A stretch of 64,000 nucleotides of DNA from Macrolepiota albuminosa (lineage: Eukaryota > Basidiomycota > Agaricomycetes > Agaricales > Agaricaceae): assembly GCA_027475525.1 (NCBI GenBank), contig JAMWFC010000116.1, positions 1,983,826 to 2,047,825 of the forward strand, given 5' to 3'. A program made the position numbers and the translations under genes. The notes under the pieces were generated by a model. The model was not told where the DNA came from and did not search any database. It was given only the letters and a program-made list of their open reading frames with translations. Below, in pieces: positions 36,279 to 47,398 of the stretch. Within the stretch, counting starts at the first letter, position 1; every line of letters starts with the position of its first letter.

Positions 36279-37764
36279 ATGTCCATGATAACACCCTCGG
36301 GTCGTGGAAAAGGGCCTTCGAAGGGTGGCGCAAGGAAGAACGAAAATAATCGGATTTATGCCTTCCCATTGCCATTACTATTCATCGAACCTCCACCAAG
36401 CCGACTACGATCAGTTTTGGGTCTCCTCGGTCTCTCTTTAACTCAAGTCGTAAATCCTCATTGCGAAGGCCACCAAGCCGACTACGATCAGTTTTGGGTC
36501 TCCTCGGTCTCTCTTTAACTCAAGTCGTAAATCCTCATTGCGAAGGATCTTTGATCCAACAACTCGCTCAGTCTGGATCACAAATGAAAAGGACACCATG
36601 CTGCTGTGGCGTCGAGGCTTTTTCGGGAAGGGTGACTTGTCGCGAAGTGAACCTAGCTGGCTAGCTCGACAGATCAATATCAGAAAGGCGGGCGGTAAAC
36701 GTGTGTGAACAACCTATCCACGGCTATACACGTATTTAATCACGGTGCGCAGAAATGACGTCCGAAGAGGTGACTGCAAAACGTCGGGCTGAGCGACGAC
36801 AATTCAAACTTGACCGTGCAGCAGCAATAGCAGCGGTAGCTGCTGAAGCAGAAGCAATCTTCGAGGCGGAAGGACGTGTCATTAAACCCGCGCTTTCTGG
36901 ACCTGGCATCCCATCTGCTGCGACATGGCGACCATCCTCATCGCTCACTGAAACCCCAGCCACCCCATCGTCGGAAGAGGATGTAGAACCTGCAGAACTG
37001 GAGCCGCTTGTAGACGTAGAACATCTTCAACTTACTCTGCAAGAGGCCTTCTTTTTGGCCTGGGGTCTCGATTGCCTTACAATATTGGATCCGCGGACGG
37101 TACGTCAGTGTCGTTTTGCTCTCTGACTTCGGTCCTTGAATAAACTACTCTAGGACGAAGCGATGACCCTACAACAACTGTGGACTGCATTCCAAATAGC
37201 CCATCTACCTCCGTCAATACCCTCGAATCCAATGCCACCACTACAGTTCGATAATCCGTTTATCATAAATTATGTTGTTTACCACCACTACCGTTCTCTT
37301 GGTTGGGTTGTGAAAGGTGGAATCAAGTTCTGCGTCGATTACCTTTTGTACAAGCGTGGTCCCGTTTTCACTCACGCAGAGTATGCTGCTCTTTCCATCC
37401 GTACTTCACTTCTATCTGACTTGGTGCACAGATTTGCCATGGTCGTGTGTCCCGTGTACGAAGACATTGAAGACCAGCAAGCCTCCTCCCTTCATTTACA
37501 AAACGCTACGCCATTTTCATGGTCTTGGCTCAGCACAATTAATCGAGTCAATTCTCAAGTACAGAAGGTTCGCTCCTAATTATTCTCACTGGTCCCAGCG
37601 TGACTCACCATTATACTATCCAGACACTTATCTTGGTCTACGTGACGATTCCGGCACGGTCCCGTCTCCCGACTAGTATCTTAGACTCTCCCGCTTGCTT
37701 AGAGCACTATTCAGTGAGAGAAGTGACGCTACGGAGGTTCATCCCTGCACGAATGCGTGATTAA
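36279..37764 (+). CDS. SEN2: tRNA-splicing endonuclease catalytic subunit Sen2
   Basis: Sen2 cuts the 5' splice site of intron-containing pre-tRNAs within the SEN heterotetramer. The N-terminal part carries RIYAFPLPLLFIEPP and, after the duplication, the block LLWRRGFFGKGDLSRSEPSW, then EEVTAKRRAERRQFKL. The C-terminal nuclease domain has YRSLGWVVKGGIKFCVDYLL and KRGPVFTHAEYAA with the catalytic His, and it ends with REVTLRRFIPARMRD. Exons include 36755-about 37098 and about 37155-37570. A 77-bp duplication (36393-36546) lies in the first exon. Just after it, at 36545-36550, the conserved reading frame changes by one base (HCEG to FDPTTRSVW), consistent with a missing A. Confidence 0.87.
36393..36546. 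repeat. 77-bp perfect tandem duplication (SEN2)
   Basis: Copies begin at 36393 and 36470 in the first SEN2 exon. Confidence 0.97.
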
Positions 37765-38121
37765 AAAATGAGAATGGCTTGATATTCAGCATTTCTTGAT
37801 ATTCTTATTATACAAGCTGTGAGATCTACGCTGTACGCCATGCTGTTCCACGCAAAATCATACTGCATGAGCCAATATAAATTCTTGAAGCTTGCCTGCG
37901 AAACACAAGAAAACAGACATTGTCTGGCCTAAAATGCAAAAGATAGATCTGCAGGCAACCTGCAACGATATTAGCTGATCCTGGAAATAAGTCGATCTAG
38001 AATGCGGAGCGAAGGAATCTTGATCCTTGTGATAGACGCGAAGTGTGCCGATGAAACGAAGAAAGAAGGGAATATAAAGAAAGGAGAAACCGTGTCGATC
38101 AATGAACAGTGGAAGCGATGG
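37765..38121. other. spacer between converging SEN2 and THP3
   Basis: About 360 bp, A/T-rich, holding the 3' ends of two converging genes. No gene seen. Confidence 0.4.
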
Positions 38122-39940
38122 TTATATCGCTCCTTTAATGGTGACCTTGCGATATTTCTCCTCAAAAATTCGAGTGAGCTGAGGGAAGGCCGGCTTGCAA
38201 TCCAAAGTTTTCTTGCCATCGGGTTCTCGAGGGTTGATGAAAAATGCTGCCGAGTGATCAACCAAAAACTGACGGGCCACCTCAAGCGAGTCAAACGCGA
38301 GCTCATCGGTAAGGAACTGTAGCGATATTGTCTTATAACTAAAAGAAACAGAAATTCAATCAGTTACTGTTGAGAAGTTTACTAAAAACACAACGCACGC
38401 TTTGGTGACAACCATGAGCGCTCGAATTCGCTCTCGGTCAATGAAATGATCCATGATATATGCACCCATGTTAGGGGCTGTCAGATACAAGTCGAACAAA
38501 GAATGATAATTTCCCATCGCTTGCGCCCGCTGCACCGCAAGGGCATGGCGAACCGCAGAATCTGCTTTCTGTCTAGGGGTTAGCTGACCTACGAAAAGAT
38601 TTAATTCTGCAAGAGGTAGATAAGTCAGATTTTCCGATAACTATAATATATGACATACCGCTTCGATTCCGTCCGTGCAAAAGCATCAGAATACGATATG
38701 CCGTGAATTCTTCAACTTTGCCTTGAATTCCAAGCTCGTACAGCGTCTTGAGAGTTGCTTGACATTGATTATATTCAACCATATCACCCTACGATGAAGG
38801 ATTGGCGTAAAAATAGTATATCAATATGAGATGAGGAAACTCACACTCTCAAGAGCCATACGAGCATGTATCTCGTATACTTGCACAGTGAAATCATTTT
38901 TGATCCGCTGAACCTAAGTGATAGAAGGCCTAGTGATAGGTGTATACGACCTAAGAACGATGATGACGCACAGTGAGGTCTTGCCGCAAACTTTTGAATT
39001 GACTACATATCCAGTTATAACTGCACTTTTCCCGCCAACGCTTCTTCAATTCTAAGAGAGTCTTTTGTAACACGGCGTACGGGCGTATTTGCTCTGGCTT
39101 TGGTTCCTGTTGTAGATACCAATGTTAGAGGTGGACGAGCAACGGACGTTACACACTAACTGTTGTCAATCGGAGATAATCCTTGAACAATTCTTGCGAC
39201 GTCCCAACAATTGTAAAATGATCCCAGTCAATTACATTCTAAAAAGCAAACCTACTCAGCCACAGAGATGAGACAAACAGATCAACGCACTGGATCGCCC
39301 TCGGGTTCATCGACACCACCTCCGAATGGTGAGCCACTACGTGATAATGACATAGCCCTAAAAAGATGCGTCGTATTGTGATTGACCTTGAGAGAACTTT
39401 GCCCATTGTTCCGCAAATGCTTTGTCCGCTCAAGTTCATGCTCGCGCTGAAATCGCTGTGCTCGCAGATTAAGGGCAGCCTGATCATTTGGATCAAAAGT
39501 CGAAGGAGCGCTCATGCTTTTGAGGGAATTCTTTTTCGCCTTCTTATTTGAAATCGGCGAATCATTTCTGCAAAGAGATGGGCAAAAACTCCCAGATAAA
39601 CTGACGTAGATGACTTACGTCTTGCGCTTGAGATTGTTGTTGAAAACAGGAAGAGGCTTGGGCAACAAACTGCTAACAAGTGAGACAGGATTGCAGATGA
39701 ATGAAAAATTCTTGACCTCTTGAGTTGCACTCCATCCCAATCGGTTGTCCAAAGGGTATGAAGAGCGAAAGCGTCAGCAATTACCTGTCTGAGCTCCGCC
39801 TGAGCTTCTATCCTATTGCTATCAGTCATTTGGCCAAGGCATTTTGCGACCCAGTCCCTGTGATCAACAATAAGCAGATGTTACCTTGAAGGTTGTAGAG
39901 GTGCTTACTTCAATTTAGGCGGCCAAGAGTCGGAAGACAT
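38122..39940 (-). CDS. THP3: SAC3/GANP-family protein, Thp3/LENG8 type
   Basis: Thp3 acts with Csn12 and Sem1 in transcription elongation and mRNA maturation; LENG8 is the animal relative. The first exon MSSDSWPPKLK joins DWVAKCLGQ. A low-complexity N-terminal part follows, then the SAC3/GANP core: QELFKDYLRLTTEPKPEQIR, LKKRWREKCSYNWICSQFKS, LRQDLTVQRIKNDFTVQVYE, MVEYNQCQATLKTLYELG, EEFTAYRILMLLHG. It ends with a PCI-like winged helix (LTDELAFDSLEVARQFL) and KVTIKGAI. At least seven introns of about 50 nt are present. No 77-bp duplication lies inside. The gene identity rests on the core motifs, which set it apart from the larger Sac3 of the TREX-2 complex. Confidence 0.85.
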
Positions 39941-40321
39941 GTATTGTATTAAAAGACTAGGATGTGCAGGAAAGTGTAAGGTGGGGGTAGTGAACAAGAT
40001 TGAGGGGTGCGTCGCAGTGGGAGGGTAAATGAGTAAATGAGATCAAACAGAACAAAACAAGAATGCTTTGTTCCCAAGCAGACGTGAGGAATATTGCAGG
40101 TGTGTATTGTATAATCAAGTATCCCGGTTTTGTGGCTTCTCTAACTCATTCTCAGGGTTTTTACTAATCCTCCCACAAGATTTGCATCAAGTCAAGGATA
40201 ACTCTTGCCCAATCTCGTTGTATTTTACCTTGATGACTTACCATGGACAACAGATCTTGTAGCACACGCCAACTCTCCATGACTACAACTCTAATAGGCA
40301 TTATGGCAGATATATCAAGCT
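39941..40321. other. spacer between CYT1 3' end and THP3 5' end
   Basis: About 380 bp between two minus-strand genes. It should contain the CYT1 terminator region and the THP3 promoter; I see no gene or clear motif. Confidence 0.4.
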
Positions 40322-41629
40322 CTAGTGAGTTTTGTCTACAGGAGGGTTGTATTCTGTAAGAAGATTTCAGTAAAGGCAAACAAACGAAGCAAAAGACACT
40401 GACGAATCTTCCTGTTCTTGATAGTAGTCCACTTGAAGCGTTTGATGTAGAGACTGAGCAATGTCAGTGCAGAGAAGATGATGACGGCTTTGATGCCATA
40501 TTTCTTCCTCTCGTCGTGCTCAGGCTCTGCAGCCCAGCTGAGGAAGGTGGTAACGTCCTTCGCCATCTGCGATGTCGTCGCAGGGGTACCTGGAAGCGTC
40601 ATGGCATCAATGGCAGAGGCTTCTTTGCGCGTCACAAGATCATACCATCTTCGTACTCTACAAGGCCATCGAATAGAACACGCGCCATAGAGATAGCACC
40701 GCCAGGGAAGTATGGATTGTAGTTCATGCCCTCACGAATTTCAACGCCAGCAGGGGGGTCTATGTAACCAGTCAAAAGAGAAAAGATGTAGTCCTGGGAG
40801 GCGAATGGATGTTATGACTAGGAAAGAACAAATGGAAAAACTCACGGCGCCACCATGACGGGCCTTAACAATCAAGCTCAAATCGGGAGGGAGTGCGCCA
40901 GCATTACCGGCACGGGCAGCCTCCTCATTGGGGTATGGGGCTGGCATGTAGTCCGCAAGTTTTCCGGGACGCTGAAACATTTCGCCCTCCGCATTTGGGC
41001 CGTCGGTGTATTCAACCTCCTCGGCCATGGATTTCACTTCATCGGCGGTATGGGAGACGCCAACCAAATTACGCCAGGCAATGCGGTTGAGAGAATGGCA
41101 GGCGGCGCAAACTTCACGGTAGACTTGGTATCCACGTCGGATACTATCGAATAGTCAATGATGATCCAGACCACCCGGAAATAAACCAACCTTGCATGGT
41201 CGAAAGTGTCAAATGGTCCTTTATGCGACCAGGGGTATGCAGCAGGGTGAAGACCTTCGTCAGCGAGATGTCCAGCGTGCACTTCACCCAGAAAAGGAAG
41301 AGACCCATAAAGATGAGTGTACCATGCTATCGTGCCTACAGTGAACAATCCGACGGAGGCGAGGGTAGCACGAGAATTAAGGACGGCCTAGAAAAAACAG
41401 TCAAAGACAAGGCTTAAGGAACTTAACGCAGCACATTGACCTCAAACCCAGAGGAAGTAGAATGAGTCGAAGCAAAGCGAACCTAGACTGATGGTTAGAA
41501 CCTGCAGACTTTGACGTGCAACGATGAACCAACGGGTGTCGAACGCGCTGCAGAGAAGAAAGTGGTGGAGCGCGACGCTCCGACGTTGGCCGCCTTCTTC
41601 AAGGCTCCCGCAGACAGCCTTGACAGCAT
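40322..41629 (-). CDS. CYT1: cytochrome c1, heme protein of complex III
   Basis: The membrane-anchored c-type cytochrome of the bc1 complex, passing electrons from the Rieske protein to cytochrome c. The first exon is a mitochondrial presequence, [17 protein letters not shown]. It continues with a hydrophobic sorting segment ([17 protein letters not shown]), the heme attachment site CAACH (near 41110), the Met-ligand region [37 protein letters not shown], and the C-terminal membrane anchor ([15 protein letters not shown]) ending KNRKIQYNPP and a few more residues. Six or so short introns interrupt it. Length and order match the family. Confidence 0.94.
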
Positions 41630-41858
41630 TTTGTGTAGCAGGTTTTTCGAGAGGAAGGAACGATTTCGTGCAGGTCACGCGTGACTCCCTCAACGGGGTG
41701 AACCGGAGAATCAACCCAGCCAATCACAAGTGTTGTATTCTCCGATCACATACCAACCAGGGCCAATCTCAGCACTCAAATGTGAATAGAGTACAATGCA
41801 TCATATACGATAGAAGTATTTCCTGGAAATACATGAAATAACCGTTAAAGGTGTGTCC

Positions 41859-42012
41859 CCGAGACGTGATGTAATTCCTTCCAGCACTCATAACAGGCAC
41901 TCGCAGAGTTCTGGTCAACATTTCAGTGTGGTCATCCGAGACGTGATGTAATTCCTTCCAGCACTCATAACAGGCACTCGCAGAGTTCTGGTCAACATTT
42001 CAGTGTGGTCAT
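41859..42012. repeat. 77-bp perfect tandem duplication (CYT1-CYSTM spacer)
   Basis: Copies begin at 41859 and 41936 in non-coding DNA, showing that these duplications are not tied to genes. Confidence 0.97.
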
Positions 42013-42031
42013 CAAGAATAGAACAAGTTAA

Positions 42032-42684
42032 CTAACCCTCAGCACAGCAGCATAAGCACATACCCGCCAAGCAGGCCATACAACCAGACCGCCTCCACTC
42101 TGTTCGGGACGTTGTTGGCTTCAGGGGCTATGAGTCAGTATTGACAGATGCAGACACCTACGTCGTTACTCACACATAAGCAGTTTGTGGGCCAGGATTT
42201 GGTTGGTATCCTTGTTGAGGATAACCTGGTTGTCCATATTGAGGGTATCCTTGTTGGTATGAAGGTTGGGGTTGCTGGGGTAGGAAATATCAGGCTAAAA
42301 TGCGACTCAGTCACCGGAAATGAGACGTGCCTGTGGGTAATAACCACCCTGTCCTGGAGGAGGACCTACAAGAAGAATAATTGTGATCAGACTTTTGAGA
42401 GATGCCAAGTGCAAATAATTCCTCCGGAAAGATTGAGCCTTAGGCTAGAAGTGGGAGTATTCTTCTCAGCCACAACATTTCTGCCAGAACTGATCTCTTT
42501 CTCGCCTAATGAAAGCAAAGACTCAAACCCCCCGGTATGATACACTCTTCGTCCGCAGTCATGACCTGTTGAGAAGCATGAAAACTGGCTTACCCTGCGG
42601 TGGATAGTAACCCTGACCAGGAGGTGGGCCTTGTGGTGGAGCGTAGTTATTCTGCTTGTCTCCGTAATAGTCGCTAGCACTCAT
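42032..42684 (-). CDS. CYSTM-type cysteine-rich membrane-module protein
   Basis: A short protein starting MSASDYYGDKQNNYAPPQG with Pro/Gln/Gly/Tyr repeats (PPPGQGYYPPQG, then QQGYPQYGQPGY near 42210-42260) and ending in a cysteine-rich tail, CMACLAGMCLCCCAEG. This is the CYSTM layout, as in yeast YDR034W-B and YBR016W, thought to sit in the plasma membrane through the Cys-rich end and linked to stress tolerance. Small introns split it (around 42570-42620, 42310-42370 and 42130-42180). The Cys-rich frame, not the longer frame ending at a later stop, is chosen because it carries the family end. The molecular role is not established. Confidence 0.72.
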
Positions 42685-43142
42685 GGTCGAATGGAAAGAA
42701 AAAGGAGACGGGATTGTTGTGACAACGGAAACAACGTTGTTATTTACACACATTTACCTCAGAAGTTCGGCCCATCAGGGACTTACCAAATATGTCGTCA
42801 TCTCCCACGCGCCGCCCATGAGGCGCTGAGGATTCTGGTTGCTGATGTCTACAGGCGATATCAACATGAGCTGGATATGGAGCACATGGATAATCATCCA
42901 GATTGAAGGGTTCATGCTATAAAATCGTCGTAACAGTCTGGTTCCAAAGACTTTAGCACAACGCCACAATTCGAAATTCGCACGATGGAAGCAAACTGGT
43001 AGCACTAGTATTATATTTATCGCCTAATCAATGAATAAGCAACGGTTACTGAGCATAGGCCACAATCACGGACAACATATAAAGAAACTAATTCTGAACC
43101 CAGTTCATTCTGTGAGCGTAAGAAACAAAAAACGAACGACGA
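42685..43142. other. spacer with no recognised gene
   Basis: About 460 bp between the 5' end of the CYSTM gene and the 3' end of the velvet gene. A 92-codon plus-strand ORF overlaps the region but has no domain and no supporting splice structure. Confidence 0.35.
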
Positions 43143-44680
43143 TTAGATATTCTGAGACATGAACGTAAGAATTCTGGCGCCTTGTCGAATGAAAGAGGTA
43201 GTCAGAAGTGTATGTGCTAAACGGATAAGAATAATTAGCCGTGAGCTCCACAAGGAAGTCGATTTGATATACTCACGGACCGCAATGTACTGAGCGTAGG
43301 GAAGAACATCAAAAGACCGCGTGCGGGTCTCAGCGAGAATGATACCGTGATCGGAAACTCCCATGCCACCAAACGAATCAATCCTTGAAGAAGTAATTTC
43401 GACAACTGTTCTAGATCTGCTGTAATTTACGTACCTGGATATCTTTGTCACAGTGATGCCCAATTGAAATTTACCTTGCCAACGTATACTAACATCGGCG
43501 AAAATGAAAAATAAACCCATGTTGCCTTGAAGATCCTCTAGCTGATTGATGGAGGACACTAGGTTTCCGTACAGCAGTGGCGGGAGGCTGCCGATGGAAG
43601 AACTCATGTTCAAACTGGCCAATTCGTTATCACTGAACAAGGACAGGTGTGCGATAAGAAATGGAAGTTCCGCTTCACTAATCGCATTTAACCAGTTTTT
43701 TTAATCAAACACAAGACTAGTCCGGAACGACTGCACACTTACGGCACGACAGAGTTTCCAGAGGAGTCCCGGACTGTAAGGCGCACAATGATAGGTGGGG
43801 TCAAGGGAAGCCGCGAAAGATAATTTTGTCCAAATTCGGCCGTCCTTTCTGGGTGCTGAATAACTTCGAGATGGTAGCTCCTTTGAAACGTTCAATCTAT
43901 GTTTAATAGATTTTCATAGAAAACCAGAAATTTCTCAATCCAATTACCTGGAAGATGGATCTTCTAATCGGGAAGAGACCCGAATTCGAGGTTGACGCTG
44001 GAGATGAGCTGTATATGTCGATCCGGACATCGAAGAATCTTGGCTAGATTCTGGTGTGCTGCTCGAAGAGTCCCATCCCGATGATGACATGAACGAAGCA
44101 ATTGAGGATGGCGAGGAAGCTTGACCACTGCCTGCAGCATAAACACCTAGGTAAGCTGAAGAAATGCACAAGTTGTGTGCTGTCAAGTCACCGGTTCACA
44201 ATGCATTGACCGACGATAGGTTCATACCTGACAACAGGAGATGAAGAGGTACCCGGACAGCATCGAGCTGTAGCTGGGTTCATCTTAAGTCAAGATGATG
44301 TGAACCGCGGAAGAGATAGACATACCGTAGCCGGACTGGGACTACTGTCTGGTTTAATCCATTTGCGCCGTCTGAACGATCCATCTGATCCCGGCAGCCG
44401 CGACGCAAATACTGGGCATTGCAAACACCATGATTTGCAAGTATCGAGTCCAGAGTGTTCTAGAACCCTTGGAGCCGCGACGCAAATACTGGGCATTGCA
44501 AACACCATGATTTGCAAGTATCGAGTCCAGAGTGTTCTAGAACCCTTGGAAATTAAACTTGTGGGATCGACAACGCCCATAAGGTCAGGCGATCAGTGGA
44601 TTGGGGTGATCAGAAAAATGCCCTTTCACCTTAGCTGGTCTGGGTTGTGATAGAGAAACATTGGCAGATGAAGAAGTCAT
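43143..44680 (-). CDS. velvet-domain regulator (VosA/VelB family)
   Basis: Velvet proteins are fungal transcription regulators of sporulation, light response and secondary metabolism. After a variable Ser-rich N-terminal part starting MTSSSANVSLSQPRP, the velvet fold begins with YHLEVIQHPERTAEFG and LPLTPPIIVRLTVRD (near 43870-43750). It continues with LLYGNLVSSINQLEDLQG and GLFFIFADVSIRWQGKFQL, and ends with RTRSFDVLPYAQY and SFIRQGARI. The domain is C-terminal and not followed by a long tail, which suits VosA- or VelC-like members better than VeA, but the subgroup needs a tree. A 77-bp duplication (44396-44549) lies in the N-terminal part, so that section is uncertain. Confidence 0.78.
44396..44549. 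repeat. 77-bp perfect tandem duplication (velvet gene)
   Basis: Copies begin at 44396 and 44473 in the N-terminal part of the velvet gene. Confidence 0.97.
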
Positions 44681-44899
44681 TTATAGTCTTCGCATTAGCG
44701 GTGTAGAATTCAGTATCAACGAATATCAGCGAGGCAGACATCAATCACAGTTGGACATATGTCAGATAAACCTTGTGCCAAACAGGTGGATTTGGAATTC
44801 TTCGCCGGCACTAAAATTTCATGAGATGGATTCATAGATTGGCCAGGAAGAAAGAGCCAGATTAAGGGCAGATTAGGTTATAAATTACAATAGCACAGA

Positions 44900-45812
44900 T
44901 CAAACACTCTTTTTCACATAACTCCATATTCCGGCCATCCCTGACATGAACACTGCCGCTGCAATCGCAGGTTTGACTCCGGCTGTACCCACGAGGAATC
45001 AGAACAATAGCAAATACTATACGTAAAACATACCGGTCGATTTAAACAGAGCACCTGTCGCTGCGCCAGCTCCCATACTTCCGAGAGTGTCGTGCTTTCC
45101 CCGTAATGCGTCAATAGATGAGTTGACGCCATTGTACAATAGGGCTAAAAACAAGGCGATGATGCCAGGTGATCAGTGACAAGTATGGTATGGAAACGAG
45201 AAGGGGGCTCACCAACGACACCAGCCGAATTACCGATAAAAGTCCCCCTGCGGGTAACGGAATTTAGGATGCTGTTAATCCGTAGCCTGGCATTGGACAC
45301 AGCAAGTGGTCGTCGAGCACCTTCGCGAACTCCCCATGCACCTCCAAGGGCCAAACCTGGCAAAATTTTCAAGGATGAACATGTGATGGTACGAAACAAT
45401 AAAGACAGAATAAAAGATGGGCCAGCCGATACATTGAGAGAAGGCGACACCGAGAGAAGCGAGCACGGCACTGCTAATCAAGTAATTTCAAAGAGATCTA
45501 GCACTTACCACTTAGATACATAGTCCCGGTCCCGTAACAAAGATCGTCACTCCAACCCCTCGAAGGAATCGCTGTGCCCGACCCAGGAATGTCGTTCTTC
45601 TTGTCGTCGTCAAGAAGTAAATAGTCTAATTTATCACCCAAGCCTGCCAGCGGGTGGAGTTTTGCAGGGTCATAAGCAGCCATTAGAAAGTCTGAGGCAG
45701 TCACGGCATCCCCTGATGAGGTAGCGGTACCCTCGGATCGAGAGAAATTGGCTGAACGCAAGTATTCAGAGGGGTTAGAGGAGGAGGAACTCGAATCTGT
45801 AGCAGATGACAT
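44900..45812 (-). CDS. TIM23: mitochondrial import channel subunit Tim23
   Basis: The channel-forming subunit of the TIM23 presequence translocase. The N-terminal intermembrane-space part is Ser-rich (MSSATDSSSSSSNPSEYL), followed by YDPAKLHPLAGLGDKLDYLLL. The Tim17/Tim22/Tim23 membrane domain starts around TGTMYLSG and LALGGAWGVREGARR, with the helix-packing Gly pattern, then LRINSILNSVTRRGTFIGN, and ends GMAGIWSYVKKSV at 44900. Three introns of about 50 nt are seen. The start is set at 45812, where the Ser-rich segment begins; an in-frame Met at 45839 would add nine residues. It is divergent from the TPR gene, 151 bp apart. Confidence 0.88.
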
Positions 45813-45963
45813 GATTGGTGACGAAGAGATGCGGCGCAAACAGCGAGCTCAATGAATTTTTTGGAGAGTAAAACCACGTGATATATATACTATTTATTCC
45901 GTCTTGCTAAAAGCGGTCAATATCTGGGAACGTTGAACAGGCGACCAGGCGACGACGGCAAAC

Positions 45964-47084
45964 ATGTTTCTTCCATCTTCGATACAAGTCACAAGGAGAC
46001 TGCTTCGCCACAATCTTCCTTTGAACGCTGTGTATAAACGACATTATATTTACAGACGAACAGTTTCAACTTTCTCTGGCTATCCTAAAATACTTGTTCC
46101 CAAAGCGTTGGGTCCATCTTGGGTTCACACTGCACGACGTATTTTTTTTCCATTCCAACCTTCTGAACCTATGTCAAACTTTATGACAGGATGGGCGACT
46201 TCTGTAACTCCGCATTCGACCGCATCCGATCCCGCAGAAGCAGAAGCCTTGCATTGCCTTGAACTAGGGACAGCAAAATTAGAACAGGGTGACGTCCAGG
46301 GTGCCAAATTGCTCTATCAGAAAAGCGCAGAAATCGATCGCAATGCCAGTTCTTTGTTTAACCTCGGGGTGACCCACTATCATCTCAGTATGGCGTGTGA
46401 CGGAATGAATTTGCACTGCTGCTAACGTTTGTTTTCTTGACCCAGAGGAATATGAACAGGCTATTGAAGCTTGGAAAGAATCCATTGCTCTTCAGCCTTC
46501 TAGCGCAGATGCCCACACGAGTGCGTGACTGTCGACTTATCTACAGCTCAACCATCTAAGATGCGTTGTAGACCTTGCTAGCGCATACATAATTTCTCCA
46601 GGTACTTTATGCATGTAATTATCGCGAAAGCCGCTTGACCTAGTGTGTTACTTGCATAACAATAAGCTTCAAGACCAGACCTTGCATTACACCATTTACA
46701 GTCCGTCACGCCCACGTTCCCTTCGTTTGGATTCTCACATATCTAACTCCCAGCATTGCATCCTCGCTCTCACCGGAGGACCCTGAGATTGCATTCAATC
46801 TCGCTGCTGTCCTGGAAGCCAGTCAGCCCTCGTGTCTGTTATTATTGTTATTGTTGCTGATTGTCATATGTCAGCCGGCCGGCTCGAAGATGCTTTAATA
46901 CAATATAAACGTAGCAAGGAATTTGGTGTCGAACGCGCTGCCGTTCACATTCGTAATGTCAACCGTTTTACCTCGGGCTTCACGTGCTTCGAGTAACATT
47001 TTACTTGAACAGGTCAGCGCCAAGATCTTGGGTCAACGTCTGAAAGCCGCTGAAGATGCTGAAAAGTCGAATTCGTCGGCTTAG
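45964..47084 (+). CDS. TPR protein, probably mitochondrial
   Basis: The N-terminal 50 residues are rich in Arg, Ser and hydrophobic residues without acidic ones (MFLPSSIQVTRRLLRHN), typical of a mitochondrial presequence. After this come tetratricopeptide helices: LHCLELGTAKLEQGDVQGAK, SLFNLGVTHYH joined to EYEQAIEAWKESIALQ, LASAYIISP, RPDLALHHLQ, DPEIAFNLAAVLEAS and GRLEDALIQYKRSKEFG, ending VSAKILGQRLKAAEDAE. Exons are short with introns of 45-60 nt. Near 46690-46720 the family-like frame changes (HHLQ to VRHAH) without an obvious intron, so a one-base error is possible. The partner and function are unknown. Confidence 0.7.
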
Positions 47085-47398
47085 GACCAGAGTTTCGGTC
47101 TAACAGACTACCTTTGGACTTTTTTTAAGACCCAGGTTGGACAGTGAGAGGACGTGCTTATTATTGTTTTCGAACGTTTAACACTGAACTTACCTACTTC
47201 TCCCATTATCACATTCATTGCTGGAGCAGCTTAATGTACCAGGGTTATCCAGCGCTTTCACAAGACTTGAGCTACGACGATGCTGTGACGCAGCGTCGAC
47301 ATATCGATTGATACTATTATACATGTTGGATGTGCATCAGAAACTTTGTACCCTCGAAACAGCATGGGCTCGCATCACATATGTAAAGTTCATCACGT
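47085..47398. other. spacer between TPR gene and P-loop kinase gene
   Basis: About 310 bp between two converging genes. No gene seen beyond a short ORF on the plus strand that overlaps the kinase 3' end. Confidence 0.35.

Noticed and set aside
44290..44650. Plus-strand 116-codon ORF with a repeated segment
   Set aside because: The repeat is the 77-bp duplication in the minus-strand velvet gene; the ORF is its shadow.
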